Of a stretch of DNA of 64,000 nucleotides, positions 42,119-53,108 are shown piece after piece. The notes under the pieces are model-generated. The model did not search any database. It saw only the letters and a program-made list of their open reading frames with translations, and was not told the DNA's origin. Source of the DNA: Schistocerca nitens (Eukaryota > Arthropoda > Insecta > Orthoptera > Acrididae); assembly GCF_023898315.1 (NCBI RefSeq), contig NC_064619.1, positions 299,684,150 through 299,748,149 on the forward strand, given 5' to 3'. The stretch's first letter is position 1; each line of letters opens with the position of its first letter. Made by a program: the position numbers and the translations under genes.

Positions 42119-43119
42119 TTGTTGGCTACATCAAGTTATTAAAATATAAAATCTGTTGATTCAAGACTTACTTCATTTCCTTAACTAATTGTTCGTGTTA
42201 CAAAGCTTTTGATTGCTCCTAAAACGCCAACTATTGAACTTACATTCGTTGTGACGCGTACGTTCCTAGTAGAGTGAGCAGATTGCTTAAAAACTGTGAT
42301 CTCTGCTTTTCTTCAGCAACTGTAGGTAGTCTCTTATTGATCCCTGTGTGAAATTATGACAGCAACGTACAGATAACTCATCTCGGTATAATGATTCGAA
42401 TTGTCAGTTCATAATGAAAAACAACAGAAGTAGGTCGTTCTCAAGGTTGGAACCAGGAAACCTGTTAATTAAACAGAAGTTACGGCTTAGCCACTCCAAC
42501 GCTTCCCTGTACATGAATTAAAAGTGACTTCTTCATTGCAGACACAATTAAGCCGTTATCATTCGCTGACGCTTTTAACTTGAAACCAACAGGGGTTGTA
42601 TCAAAGTCGAAACTCTGTTCTTGAATCGACAATACAACGTCTAGCTGTCCGACTACGGCAATGCGACTGACTTGCAGGCATGTAGACAAAACCGTCTGTC
42701 AACTAACTTAAGTTCACACAATCAGAGACTATAAAAACATGACGAGTCTTGCAGCTCATTAACTAAATGTGCAAACGTAATTACGAATGTATTCAGTAAT
42801 TATGGTCTGTAATTCTATACTTTCTTAGTGTGTAAAATATTCTGCAAGGAGAAAATTATAGGATCTCTTGGATGATTAAGGTAACTGTTACTTGAAAACA
42901 AATGAAATAGAATTGATTGAGCTGCACCAAAGAAAAATATGAATTCTTTTATGATGCCAAATGATTTAAATCTTTATGTATTCTTTTATGAACACAAAGT
43001 AAAACTATGGAATAGCTGCATTACTTTTGTTTATTGCGAAAATGTGAAGTTAACGGAGTCAAATATTAATCGAAGTTTAGAATTTTCATTACGCCGTCTC
43101 TGATGACTAATTGCACGAT
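41652..43119. other. Interval without recognisable genes; GT repeat inside
   Basis: AT-rich. A (GT)n tract lies at 42059-42113. Around 42440-42520 the minus strand has tRNA-like boxes (see findings). Nothing else recognised. Confidence 0.35.
42059..42113. repeat. (GT)n microsatellite
   Basis: About 26 GT units with one GG interruption. Confidence 0.97.
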
Positions 43120-43205
43120 TCCTTTCCGTGCTTATCTTATAGAAGTAAGCACTGTGGATCTAATGACTTCGACGTCAACGGGACCTTAAACTCCACTCTT
43201 CCTGC
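43120..43205 (+). mobile_element. SINE5 3' end fragment
   Basis: GATCTAATGACTTCGACGTC and AACGGGACCTTAAACTCC match the SINE5 3' end (TCTAATGACCTCGTTGTCG and ACGGGACGTTAAAC at 37170-37195) with several substitutions. The tRNA head is absent. Confidence 0.55.
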
Positions 43206-43719
43206 CTTCTAATGACCGCGACGATGACTAGACACTAAAATTATGACTGCGCACAATAAACCGTGATTTTAACGCGAGCGACGCTTTGTTCTTGCAGTTT
43301 AGTCAGTGAGAATGTAGTTCACAGCAAGGGTTAATACACAAATCTCTCACCAGCTTCAGAAGTCTACCGCTGGCTACCTCCACAATGACTGGACTTCTCT
43401 GACGAACCAGCAGAGACTTTGACAGTCTTATGTGATACAGAAAATATTGCTACCAAGGCAGACACCCGTGTCAAAACTCGCAACTGCGCAAAACTATACA
43501 GAAGTAATTAGAAACTTTCATATTGCTGTACTTCAGGTTTAAAAGTTTTACCTGGCGTATTGCCAACTACAGCTGTAAACAACCCTGACGTATTCGAAAA
43601 GGGATTAAAAAATATAAGTTAAACATTATCAAGGCAGGCCAAGTAATTTATATTGAGCGCTGCACCACACTTCACTGTGACACTGATAAATAAGACTGTT
43701 TTTCAACATAATCCAGATA
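43206..43719. other. Unrecognised interval
   Basis: AT-rich; nothing recognised. Confidence 0.3.
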
Positions 43720-44790
43720 AATACTCTGCAAGCCACCGCACGGTGCGTGGCGGAGGGTACTCTGTACGACTATTAATCATTTCCTTTCCTTTTCCCCTTG
43801 CAAATAGAGCGGCGGAAAAACTACTATCCTGTCGTATGAGCCCTACTTCGCGTGTCTTATCTTCGTGATCCTTACGTGCAGTGTATGTTGGCGGCAGTAT
43901 AATCGTTCGGCAGTCAGCTTCAAATGCCGGTTCTCTAAATTTTCGCAACTGTGTTTCTCGAAGAGAACTTCGCCTTCCACCAAGGGGGTTTCCCCATTTG
44001 AGTTCCCAAAGCATCTCCTTTAACAGTTACTTATTGTTCGAACCTACCGGTAATAAATCTAGCAGCCGCCTCTGAATTGTTTCGATGTCTTACGTCAATC
44101 GGACCTGGTACAGGTCCCAAACACTGGAGCAGTACTCAAGAATAGGTCTCACCAGCGTTCTATATGCAGTCTCTTCAACGGGTGAACCACTCTTTCCTAA
44201 AATTCTCCCAGTAAACCGAAGTCGACTATTGATTCTCCCTACCACACTTCTCACACGCTCGTTCCATCTCATCGCTTACGGCCAGATTTATAAACGACTT
44301 GACTGTGTCAAGCAGCACACTAATAATGCTATATCCGAACATTACAGGTTTGATCATCCTATTCATCAGTATTAACTTACATTTTTGCACATTTACAGTC
44401 ACTCAACTTCGCCACCTTGCCGTACACCACGGCATCGTCAGCAAACAACCGCAGACCGTTGCCTACCCTATCCGCCAAATCATTTACGTACATAGAGGGC
44501 AACAGCGGTCCTTTCATACCTCACTGGCACTCCTGACGATACTATTGTTTCTGATGAACATTCGCCGTCGAGAACAGCATACTGGGTTCAACTACTTAAG
44601 AAGTCTCCGAGCCATATGCTCCTGCGTTCGTTGACAGCGTGAAATTTGCACAGTGTCAAATACTTCCCGGAAACCTAGAAATTAGGAATCTGCCGGTCGC
44701 ACTTCATCCACAATTCGTGGTTTATCATGTGAGGAAAGGGCAAGCTGAGTTTTGCACGAGCGATGCTTTCTAAAACTAAGTTTCTGTAAA
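43720..44790 (-). mobile_element. LINE-A relative: RT to 3' end, decayed
   Basis: Minus-strand order from 44790: a stretch equivalent to RT motifs up to VVLDGECSS and GVPxGxxxGPLLPSMYVND, then NDLADRVGNGLRLFADDAVV (FADD box, 44430-44470), RFTGRILGKSGSPVEETAYR, TLVRPILEYCSSVWDLYQVR. After a frameshift come GNPLGGRRSSLRETQLRKFR, PPTYTARKDHEDKTREVG and the 3' end CACGCACCGTGCGGTGGCTT. The YRTLVRPILEYCSSVWD block is shared with LINE-A, but the C-terminal part is a distinct subfamily. Several frameshifts make it inactive. Confidence 0.87.
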
Positions 44791-46089
44791 CAACGGTAGC
44801 AACGTTGTATCACTCGTTCACCTTCTCGACGATGGAAATCCACTCATAAGTCACGGAGCCCTTCGAGAACAGCTGTGTGAACGTCCTCATCCCAGGGCTG
44901 TCCCTTCTCCCCCAGATGTTCTTGCAGTTTGCGAAAAATATGTAAATAGCACGGTGCAAGGTCTTTCTTCCTCCCAGGTCAGCACCAGCCATGTGTGTGC
45001 GGACTTGGTCCAGTGTTGGCACCATTTCACTACGGTTGACTCGGCGTCGCATTTGGTCCGTATAATGCCAGAATTTCAAGATACAGTTTACACATTTTGC
45101 TCGCAAGACTCGCACTGTCCCGCATACTTCAACATTGTAATATGTTTCCAGTTGCCTCTCCATTTCACTTGTACATTTTTGATGCACGTGTCATACGTTC
45201 TGCAGCGGAACTGCGTCTGCAAGACACCTGCAACGTGTATTCTCTCCTGACAATGCGCCAGGGACGACAAATGTCAGCGTATTTTCTGAAGTCCCTACAT
45301 AATTCTGTAGTCTTCAGTTTGTTATATTGGAAGTCGAATTAAGTTTACAGCAAGTAAGTCTCTGTCTCTTAGACGCTTCAGATATCCCCACCTCTACTCC
45401 AAAGGTCACAGTACCGCGTGTGAAAGTGAGGTCACGTAGAATCCATCTTATTCGCGCTCACCATCAGCGGAGAGCACGAGAGGAGTACGACTACAGTTAC
45501 ACCTCTGTATGGACTAATGGCTCTAATTCGATCGTCGTTTTCAATGAGACAGATATGTGTCGCAGTAACGTGTTTCCCGAAACGATCTGGAACGTTCCTT
45601 CACGATACAGCCCGTCTTTTTTTGTAAGAACTTGCACTACGGCCTGCCGAGTGTTCCTGTGCCACACATATTACCGAATAAACAAACTAATGACGTATTG
45701 AACAGCTATAGTTTGAAACACTTCTTAGTCAAACTTGATGAGGGTCCCACGCTGACTAGGGATACACAAGACTGCTATAAATTGTCATTTTTGTCACTGT
45801 ATTAAGTGTACAAATGTGACTGACGCATTAGAAGAACCATATGCTCACCGAGTTTTCGTTGTGCCCACCTGTTGACGTTACGAGTGCAGTGCCTAGACAA
45901 AACAGCGACAAAGCAAGAAAAGATCTTTTGTGCGGTCGAATATGCGAGGTTTTTATCTGCTACAACAGTGCAGTCTGCCTTCTGAAGGAATTATGGGAAA
46001 GAAACGCCACGGAAACAGAGCAATGTACTTTGATATCGACAAATTAGGGGCACTGGTTACCTCTATAACAGAAAAGTACTGGTCGGTCA
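44791..46089. other. Interval with unassigned open frames
   Basis: A minus frame at 44810-45187 (125 codons, MHQKCTSEMERQLETYYN...) and a plus frame at 45327-45701 (124 codons) are open but I recognise neither, and neither has a clear domain. They could be decayed mobile-element coding sequence, since they sit between a LINE-A and a transposase pseudogene. Confidence 0.35.
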
Positions 46090-46965
46090 AGTTCATCAGA
46101 TGCAGCCTCGGAGCGGGCGAGGGAAGTTTAGTAAAAGAAAAAGTCCCCAGCGCTCAGCGATTCGTGCAATCCACGCATCCGTGCAACACAGCAGCAGACT
46201 GCGTGGAAGATTTTGCGACGACGGTCACATTTCAAACCGTATCGTCTGGACCTCACGCAACAAATAATTGCGAGAGAATATGACCGGCCCCTTCAACTTT
46301 ACATCAAAGTGCAGGGAGCACTTGAGGATGAACATTTCTCTTCCAGTCTGATATTCAGGGAAGTAGCAACCTGCCATTTACCTCGAAAGGAAAAATGGCC
46401 ACAATGTGGCGATGAGAGCGTGGGGCAGTGAAAATCTTCATGAAATTGTGACACAAGAACGAGATTCGCCGAAGGTTAACGTTTGGTGTGCAGTGTCACA
46501 GAAAATGCTGTATGAACAACTTTTCTTCTGTGAGAAGGCCTTGACGGGCGCCTCTTACCTTGTATGTTGCAGTCGTGGTTGTTTCCAGAAATGATTACTG
46601 ATTCAAAGTATTTCATCTTCCAACGAGACGGGCATCTCCTCATTGGAGCCTCGACGCCCCTCGCTACCGAAATGAGCGTCGCAGGATTGGTCGTAATGAC
46701 GAACATGATGGCCCCTCTAGGTCGCCTGACCTAACGCCTTTTGACTTTCTCTTTTGTCTGTACGTTAAGGACCTTTCTTACGTTCTACCACTGCCAAGAA
46801 CACTGGGACATCTGAGAGAACGCATCAATGCTGCTCTGATGATCACTGACAGGCTGCTGCTGCTGCTCCGTAAGCTATGAAACGAACTCTACTACTGCTT
46901 GGACGTGGGCCGCGTTCTCAGAAGGGCACTCCTAGAACATTTGTATTGTCGACAATGGAAAGTCT
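46090..46965 (+). pseudogene. DUF4817-type mariner-like transposase pseudogene
   Basis: The plus strand in at least three frames reads HFKPYRLDLTQQ, EDEHFSSSLIFREVATCHL, IWGSENLHEIVTQERDSPKV (after a frameshift), NVWCAVSQKMLYEQLFFCEK, YFIFQRDG, SPDLTPFDFLFCLYVKDL, LRERINAALMITDRLL and CLDVGRVLRRALLEHLY. This matches the catalytic domain of the same transposase group as 10689-11553. The first catalytic motif FSDEA is changed to FREVA, so the first Asp is lost. The second (QRDG) and third (SPDLTPFDF) remain recognisable. No inverted-repeat ends were found, and the N-terminal part is very degraded. Confidence 0.85.
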
Positions 46966-48929
46966 GTGAATTTACGACGCATCCATTCACGCATAAAACA
47001 TATCTGTACACGTAATACTTTGGAAAACACAGAGCTATGAAAACAACTGAATCATCTATAGTAGTCCTGTATATTACTAAACGACTAATCCGCTGCAGAG
47101 TTAAGTTGCAGGTTGCCTAGCTAATGAATTCCGGAGGCAGCAAAAATTTGATTATAAATATTTCATGCAGTTATTGATGGATAAAATGCTGCCATAATCC
47201 ACTAATTAGAGGATATAATCTTACGTAAAATCCAAGTCTTGTAATGAGGCACTGTATTTATATCTTGATGCAAGGTAACTGAAGGTGCAAAAATTACCCC
47301 GACTAGTTTCGTCCACAGTTTGAGAAGAACACTTAACGTTTTGTAACAAACCTAACACACACAATTTTAAATCTTTACGAATTATTCGTCTCCGATACTC
47401 GCCACAAAATGACGAAGGAAAGGAATTTCTCGCTTAGCAACGTTTTCGCCGCTCATGCAGCAAAACTTCAACACTCTGCACGACTTTTAAACTGATATAT
47501 ACATATATCTTACTGCTAACTCTTTTCACAACACATTTTTCAGGCAATATCCACATCACTACTGAATGCACTTGAAAAAATATGTCATTGTACGACACGT
47601 AGTACAGGATATATGTCATCAACAACGATGGGATGTATGAAAAACTGGCTTTCACTTGAAATTACCCACACTATACTCAACTAGTGTCTGATAATGAGAG
47701 AATTTGGTGATTTCCAACAAACTTTAAACATAATCTCAACCTTCTTCTAATTTATTTTTTTTTTTTGGCTTGCCTGCCTAACGTCAAATATTCAGTACAT
47801 TAACTATTTTGTAAAATAATCAGAAGTTAGAATACTGCTTTGTACATGGGAGGTCGATTCTTTAAGGAATCGAGGGTACGGGGTTTACTGGTGTACAAGA
47901 ATCAAAGTAAAGAAGTCAGTATCTTGGTCACATATTAGTTGCAGTAGCATTACTTTCCAAAAATGCGGCTTTTGTAGGGTATCGTATCTCGGTACTGCTC
48001 ATCAAAGAGCTAAGGGGTCAAGTGTTTTGGATAGCCCTGGCCTAACGACCAATTGTGTACGTAACGGAAGAGCAAGCACACTGTAACCATCCTACGGTAT
48101 AGGGTAGAAATTTGAACATTATACACATCCTCCAGTCCAGGCAAATTGAGCAACCCAGCTGGTTCTCTTGCATTAGGTGTGATCTAGAGTCGACCTTAGG
48201 CAGCTTATAAAAGCAACATTTCTTCATAGGCGGTACTTGAGAAAATCCCGAAAAACCATTATTTTTGGGTACGAAAAGTACCACTTGTGCGGATGGCCAC
48301 TTCTGTAGTTTCTATTTAAGGCAAATCGTCGAAATTTTTACTATATGTTTTTAAGACAATGTTTTCGGGGAACATTGAATTTTTTTTCAATATCATTATC
48401 TGTTACCGAGGTCCAAAGGTTCAAAGTTACCGTACTTAGGACGTAAAATACGCAAGTAGTAACCGGTCTGAGACGTAAATATAATTCCAACGGACGCAAT
48501 GAACATACGGCGAGGGTTATAGGGTCACAGCAAGGGTTCTCAGTCACCAAACACGGTTTTTAGACAGGATTTTTTTCTACTAACATAACTTTAGACGCGC
48601 TGTCACGTTTCACAAATACGCCTACAGACAAAAAATGGGGAGTAAACGGTCTCAGCAAGCCTGAAAAAAATTTAAAATGACTTCCAAAAATTATGTAAAA
48701 CTGGAAAGACTGCAAATACCGTAAAATGTTTCTAATAACATTTTTACTTTTTTAAGATATAAATCATAATTCGGGAGTTTTCCATCAGGTGTGACTGATG
48801 ACCACAGTATCCACAAAACATGTAAGCGAAACAATTTCGTGTTAACCTGATATTGTTTGTACGTACTTGTTCTTTATATGGTCGAAGTGTATAAATAAAC
48901 TGTCAAACCCCAAGTGACAGAGAATTTTA
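46966..48929. other. Large interval without recognisable genes
   Basis: AT-rich. Frames at 47434-47655, 48042-48284 and 48341-48550 (minus) are not recognisable. A CTGATGA at 48791-48797 followed by GAAAC at 48829 recalls a hammerhead core, but no stem II fits. Confidence 0.35.
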
Positions 48930-49900
48930 TATACGCAGCGCACCCTGCTGTAGCAGGGAAAAGAAGGGAATCAGCGGAGAAAGCTCCTGTTGGAGCGCGA
49001 AAGGCCAATATGTTCCTCTTTAAAATAGTCTGGCAGGTAAGTGGGGAACCAACTGACTCAATCCTCATTCCGTCTTCCCCACCAAAAATTTTGGCACGCG
49101 AACCAATTCGTGGTCTTTTCTGCTGAAAGAGAATAGCAGAGACACAGTGACGTTGCAGGAGGTAAAGAGTTAGTAAAAGAGAAAGAGAGATGTATGAAGA
49201 CAATAGCCGTGGCAGCCCGAGAGGGACTTCAGTAAGAGACAGTGGCAGCAAAAGAGGAAGAGATATGGATGGAGATAGTACCAGTGGGAGCAAAAGCGAT
49301 AAGAGACAGTGGAAAGGAAAAAGAGAGACGACTGGAGAGACTACACGTATGCTTGGGGAATTTGGAGCGCCCCCTTCACAGACCGCCGAATTTCAAGACG
49401 AACGTTTAGGAGAGAGTGAATTTTGAACTGAAGTTTTACACACTTAGGTGCAAGAGGAAAAATATGTTGGGCCCCCGCCCTCTCAGAATTTTTGAGCTGC
49501 CGAGGTATGGTGGAGACTGAAATAATGGGAAAGAAAGACAAAAACAGACAATGTAAGTGAGAGGGGACAGTGGCAGTGAGATATAAGTTACTGTAAATCA
49601 ATGGAAGAAAAGGTAGACTGTGAGAGACAGACATATATAGACAGTGCTAGTGAGAGGAGATGCTGAGTATGAATGGTTAACTACAAAGAGAAAGTAGGTA
49701 AAAGGGTTTAGAACCTTCCGTGTTGAAGGAGAGTGAAGATGATCGCTCCTCAAAATTTTTGGTGTGAAAGGCGCAATGCAGAATGAGGTAGCTGATACCC
49801 AACTTATCCCGCAGTGTCTTTAAAGAGGAACATATTAGCTTTTTTTGTACTCCGACAGGAGAGTTTTTTCCGCTGGGTAATTTCATGACCGGTTGCCAAT
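48930..49900. mobile_element. Unclassified non-autonomous element, copy B: long inverted ends with GA-rich core
   Basis: Left end 48950-49110 and right end 49730-49890 (reverse) are about 70% identical by eye. Shared blocks are CAGCGGA-AAA-CTCCTGT, AATATGTTCCTCTTTAAA, CTCATTC and CACCAAAAATTTT. The middle (49140-49660) is a purine-rich degenerate tandem array of GAGACAGTGGCAGTGAGAG-like units. The left end matches copy A at 23225-24170 in both arms. A second partial end-like segment (GAATTTGGAGCGCCCCC, TCAGAATTTTTGAGCTGCC) lies at 49355-49500. Long open frames such as 48874-49293 are artefacts of the purine bias. Confidence 0.7.
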
Positions 49901-51395
49901 ATTCCATTTCCGCACTACTATGACGAACAGAACTAAAACGCCACCTTGTTTCACATTTTCCTGGTAATACCATACACACTGAGCTTAAAACAGAGATCCT
50001 GTCATGGCAAACGTTCAAACGAACATATATGTTACAGAAATGGCAGCTCATGAAGACATGTTACACCTCGATACCGTTATCTGAAGAAGACTAGAGCGTC
50101 TACAGCTTAGCTTGCATACCTGAAACTTTACTACACACGGCCTCGACAATCGTACTTTTCACCATCATATTATAATGAATACAGTGATGCTATTCTAAGT
50201 TAAGCAGGTGGCTCCTGCCAATTGCTGGAGGACCCACAGATACACCTAGACTTCTGGCCATTGTGTCCAGAATACTTGTAAGAATGAGCAAAGCAGACTG
50301 ATATAGCTATAGTCTCTTTTAAGCGCATGTTAACAAAGAAAGAACATAGAAAAATATTTTTGTAAAAAACGGTGCTTAAATTTATTTCGAAAATTCAGGG
50401 AAACTACGGTTCATAGTCAATATTCGATATCATAGACGATTCCAGTCGGACTTTTCTTCAATATACAGCTCTTCGTTAACTTGAGAATAAGATCTAAATA
50501 ATCGAAATGCGTATTTCTGGGGCTGTTATCAGTCTGATCGTTTATCACGAGAGAAGAATAAATGCTTCAATCGAATTTAAAAGAATATCGGTGAACGAAG
50601 GACGCTGCTGATTTTCAACAAGACAGCTGTGTCAGCATAGTGAGAGTAGTCTAAGAGGACTAAATTAAGAGCAGCAAATAACTTTACCCTCGTTTTTTAC
50701 GTAGATCCAATAGCAGTTGGAGGGTGAAGCGGGGGGCGGGGTGACGGTTACTACACCGTAGCTAAGAGGCAAAATGCTTTTTAACATGCAAAGAGCTATG
50801 AATACGTGTGAAATATCATCGATGTGTGTACTGACTAGTTGCGTTGCGTTCCGTGTGTGTATGACTCGTCACAATGCACGTGTGTCTAAGGAACTGATGT
50901 ATGCATCGGCGATGTGGAAAGAAGCTAAAAAACCTAGCGAAATCATTAGTAGTACTTCGTGCAAGAAGCGTAAGTTCATTGACCATTGTCTTATGTTGAG
51001 CTAGATGCATGTAGTTATAAACTTGTACTTGCTGCTCTCATTTGTAAATCTAAGGAAAGATAGACTGACGCTTCTACAGCGTTAGTACAATAAGTACTAC
51101 TTTTTATTTCAGTCAACGAAAGATATTTAACAGTAATTTCTTCCTGCGGACCTTAGAAGTTAAAAAAATTCTTATGGACATGGAAAAATTGTATTCAGCA
51201 GACTATGGTGAAAATAAAGCATTGTGTTGATTTTTTTTTGTCTTTTTTTGTAGCAATGGGATCTTTGGATCTGTATGCTGTAAACTGTGTTCGTGATGGC
51301 TGTACAATGCTTAACAGCGCCTTTGAACAAACAGTATTTACCATGGGAAACATAAAGCGCTGCCGTAAGATATCAGAGGAAAGAGTGATTCGGAA
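49901..51395. other. Unrecognised interval
   Basis: AT-rich; frames at 50774-51004 and 51205-51441 have no recognised similarity. A G-rich stretch lies at 50731-50742. Confidence 0.35.
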
Positions 51396-51609
51396 AATAT
51401 TTTATTGGCTGGCTCTGAGCACTATGGGACTTAACTGCTGAGGTCATCAGTCCGCTAGAACTTATAACTACTTAAACCTAACTAACCTAAGGACATGACA
51501 CACATCCATGCCCGAGGCAGGATTCGAACCTGCGACCGTAGCGGTCGCGCGGTTCCAGACTGAAGCGCCTAGAACCGCTCGGCCACCCCGTCCGGCTAAT
51601 ATTTTATTG
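51396..51609 (-). mobile_element. SINE1 copy g (with TSD)
   Basis: Minus-strand SINE1 from AGCCGGACGGGGTGGCCGAG at 51597 to the GAGCCAGCC end at 51408; it lacks the A-rich tail. A 12-bp target-site duplication, AATATTTTATTG, lies at 51396-51407 and 51598-51609. Confidence 0.95.
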
Positions 51610-53056
51610 CCCACAAAAAAAGAACATTCTACAGTCATCGGTGACGCGTGCACACAAAGTGTCGTTACAACTATTACAATACAGAGTGCGCTTGTTTGGA
51701 ACTGGCATGATCGTTAGCACAGGTGGCAAATATATCCCAACACCTTATTTCATTCGCTATTAGTACACGACGTGTTAGTCTACTAAAGTAACGAGTGATG
51801 GTGTGAATGTAGAACTTTTAATGGCATAATCAACTGCGTCGTATAGACGTTACACGGAAACTACGCCACTTGATAAATCAATATTACGTATCGCGTTCGC
51901 AATGCTCGTCATGAATGACGTTTCTGTTTCAACACACATTCACGTTGCTGTAAGTTCCAGAAACTACAAACACTATCTGAACACAATATTCTTTCAGGAC
52001 AGGTGAGGGAGGTCGGAAGGTGCATTTTGTCTTCATACGCGTGAATCTATTTGTAGTATTTTCTGTTTCCTATGTTGGGCATTTTTAGGTCGATTGGGGA
52101 ATTTCCATTATCAATTTGGTATATCTGTGCAGCTAATAATGACTACAGAATCATACCGTCCTCTCTTCTCTATATGAGCACTCACTTTTGTTAAGAACAT
52201 TTATATATACCATTTTCTGTGCTCACATGGTAAGTAACAATGTTTTTACATGTGAAAGAAATGGCGGTAGCAGTTATAAAATATTTATTACAAACGATAT
52301 TTTTTATTTGGGCTGTTGCAAAATAAATGAAAAATCCGAAACATATTGGAGGCATCGTATTACTTTCACTGATTCTTTGTATTCCCAGAACACATCTTCA
52401 AATAAGCAAAAGCCGCTTTCCGAACTGTATGGGGAGTGGAAACAAAATCGGAGTTTCGTATCGTTTTCCATTCAATATTTCTGTCAATTTGCACAAATTA
52501 CTGTCGCGGAAGATTCGCAGATGCAACCGACGTAATGAAGGCTACCTCTTCTGTTTGTATCCCGAAAAAAATAAAAAAAATTAGGTTGTGGGTAAACCCG
52601 AAGCACGTCACATCCATCGTGCTGAAGTTAGCCACAGCGCTAGGAACAACGCTCACTCGAGTGTTCGGATGAGCCGTCGCGCCGAATAGCCAATTTAAAA
52701 TATTGCGTTATTTAGTTAAGTGCTATGTCTCAGTTCGTGTGTTTCATTTACTCACGGAATAATTCGCAGAAACAGAAACGAAATTGCGTTTCCGTCGACA
52801 AAATCGAGAGTCCTTTTACTGGTACCGGAGTCGTTTCATTTAATCAAATTACTTACACCTATCGGATCCGCGGCTTTTAGTAGACACTGAAGCTTCGTAT
52901 GTATGTCATCACAATAATTTCCTGAAATAACTTTCTTGCGAAGAAAATATAACATTACTACATTATTTATTTCAATAGTGATAACCCCACTAGCAAAGTA
53001 TTACAGAATAACTTACCCCAGGCTCTAGTGACTAAGATCCGGCGCCACGATATCAC

Positions 53057-53108
<52 letters not shown>

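Noticed and set aside
44810..45187. 125-codon minus frame between LINE-A and a transposase pseudogene
   Set aside because: No recognised motif; kept only as part of an unassigned interval.
47290..47330. GAAACTAGTC on the minus strand, Penelope-tail-like
   Set aside because: No CTGATGA equivalent and no inverted partner; too short.
48785..48833. CTGATGA followed by GAAAC, hammerhead-like
   Set aside because: No stem II can be formed in the 30 bp between, and no tail features follow.
49190..49426. Ser/Gly/Lys-rich frame in the GA-rich core
   Set aside because: Product of purine bias in a degenerate tandem array; adjacent frames are open too.
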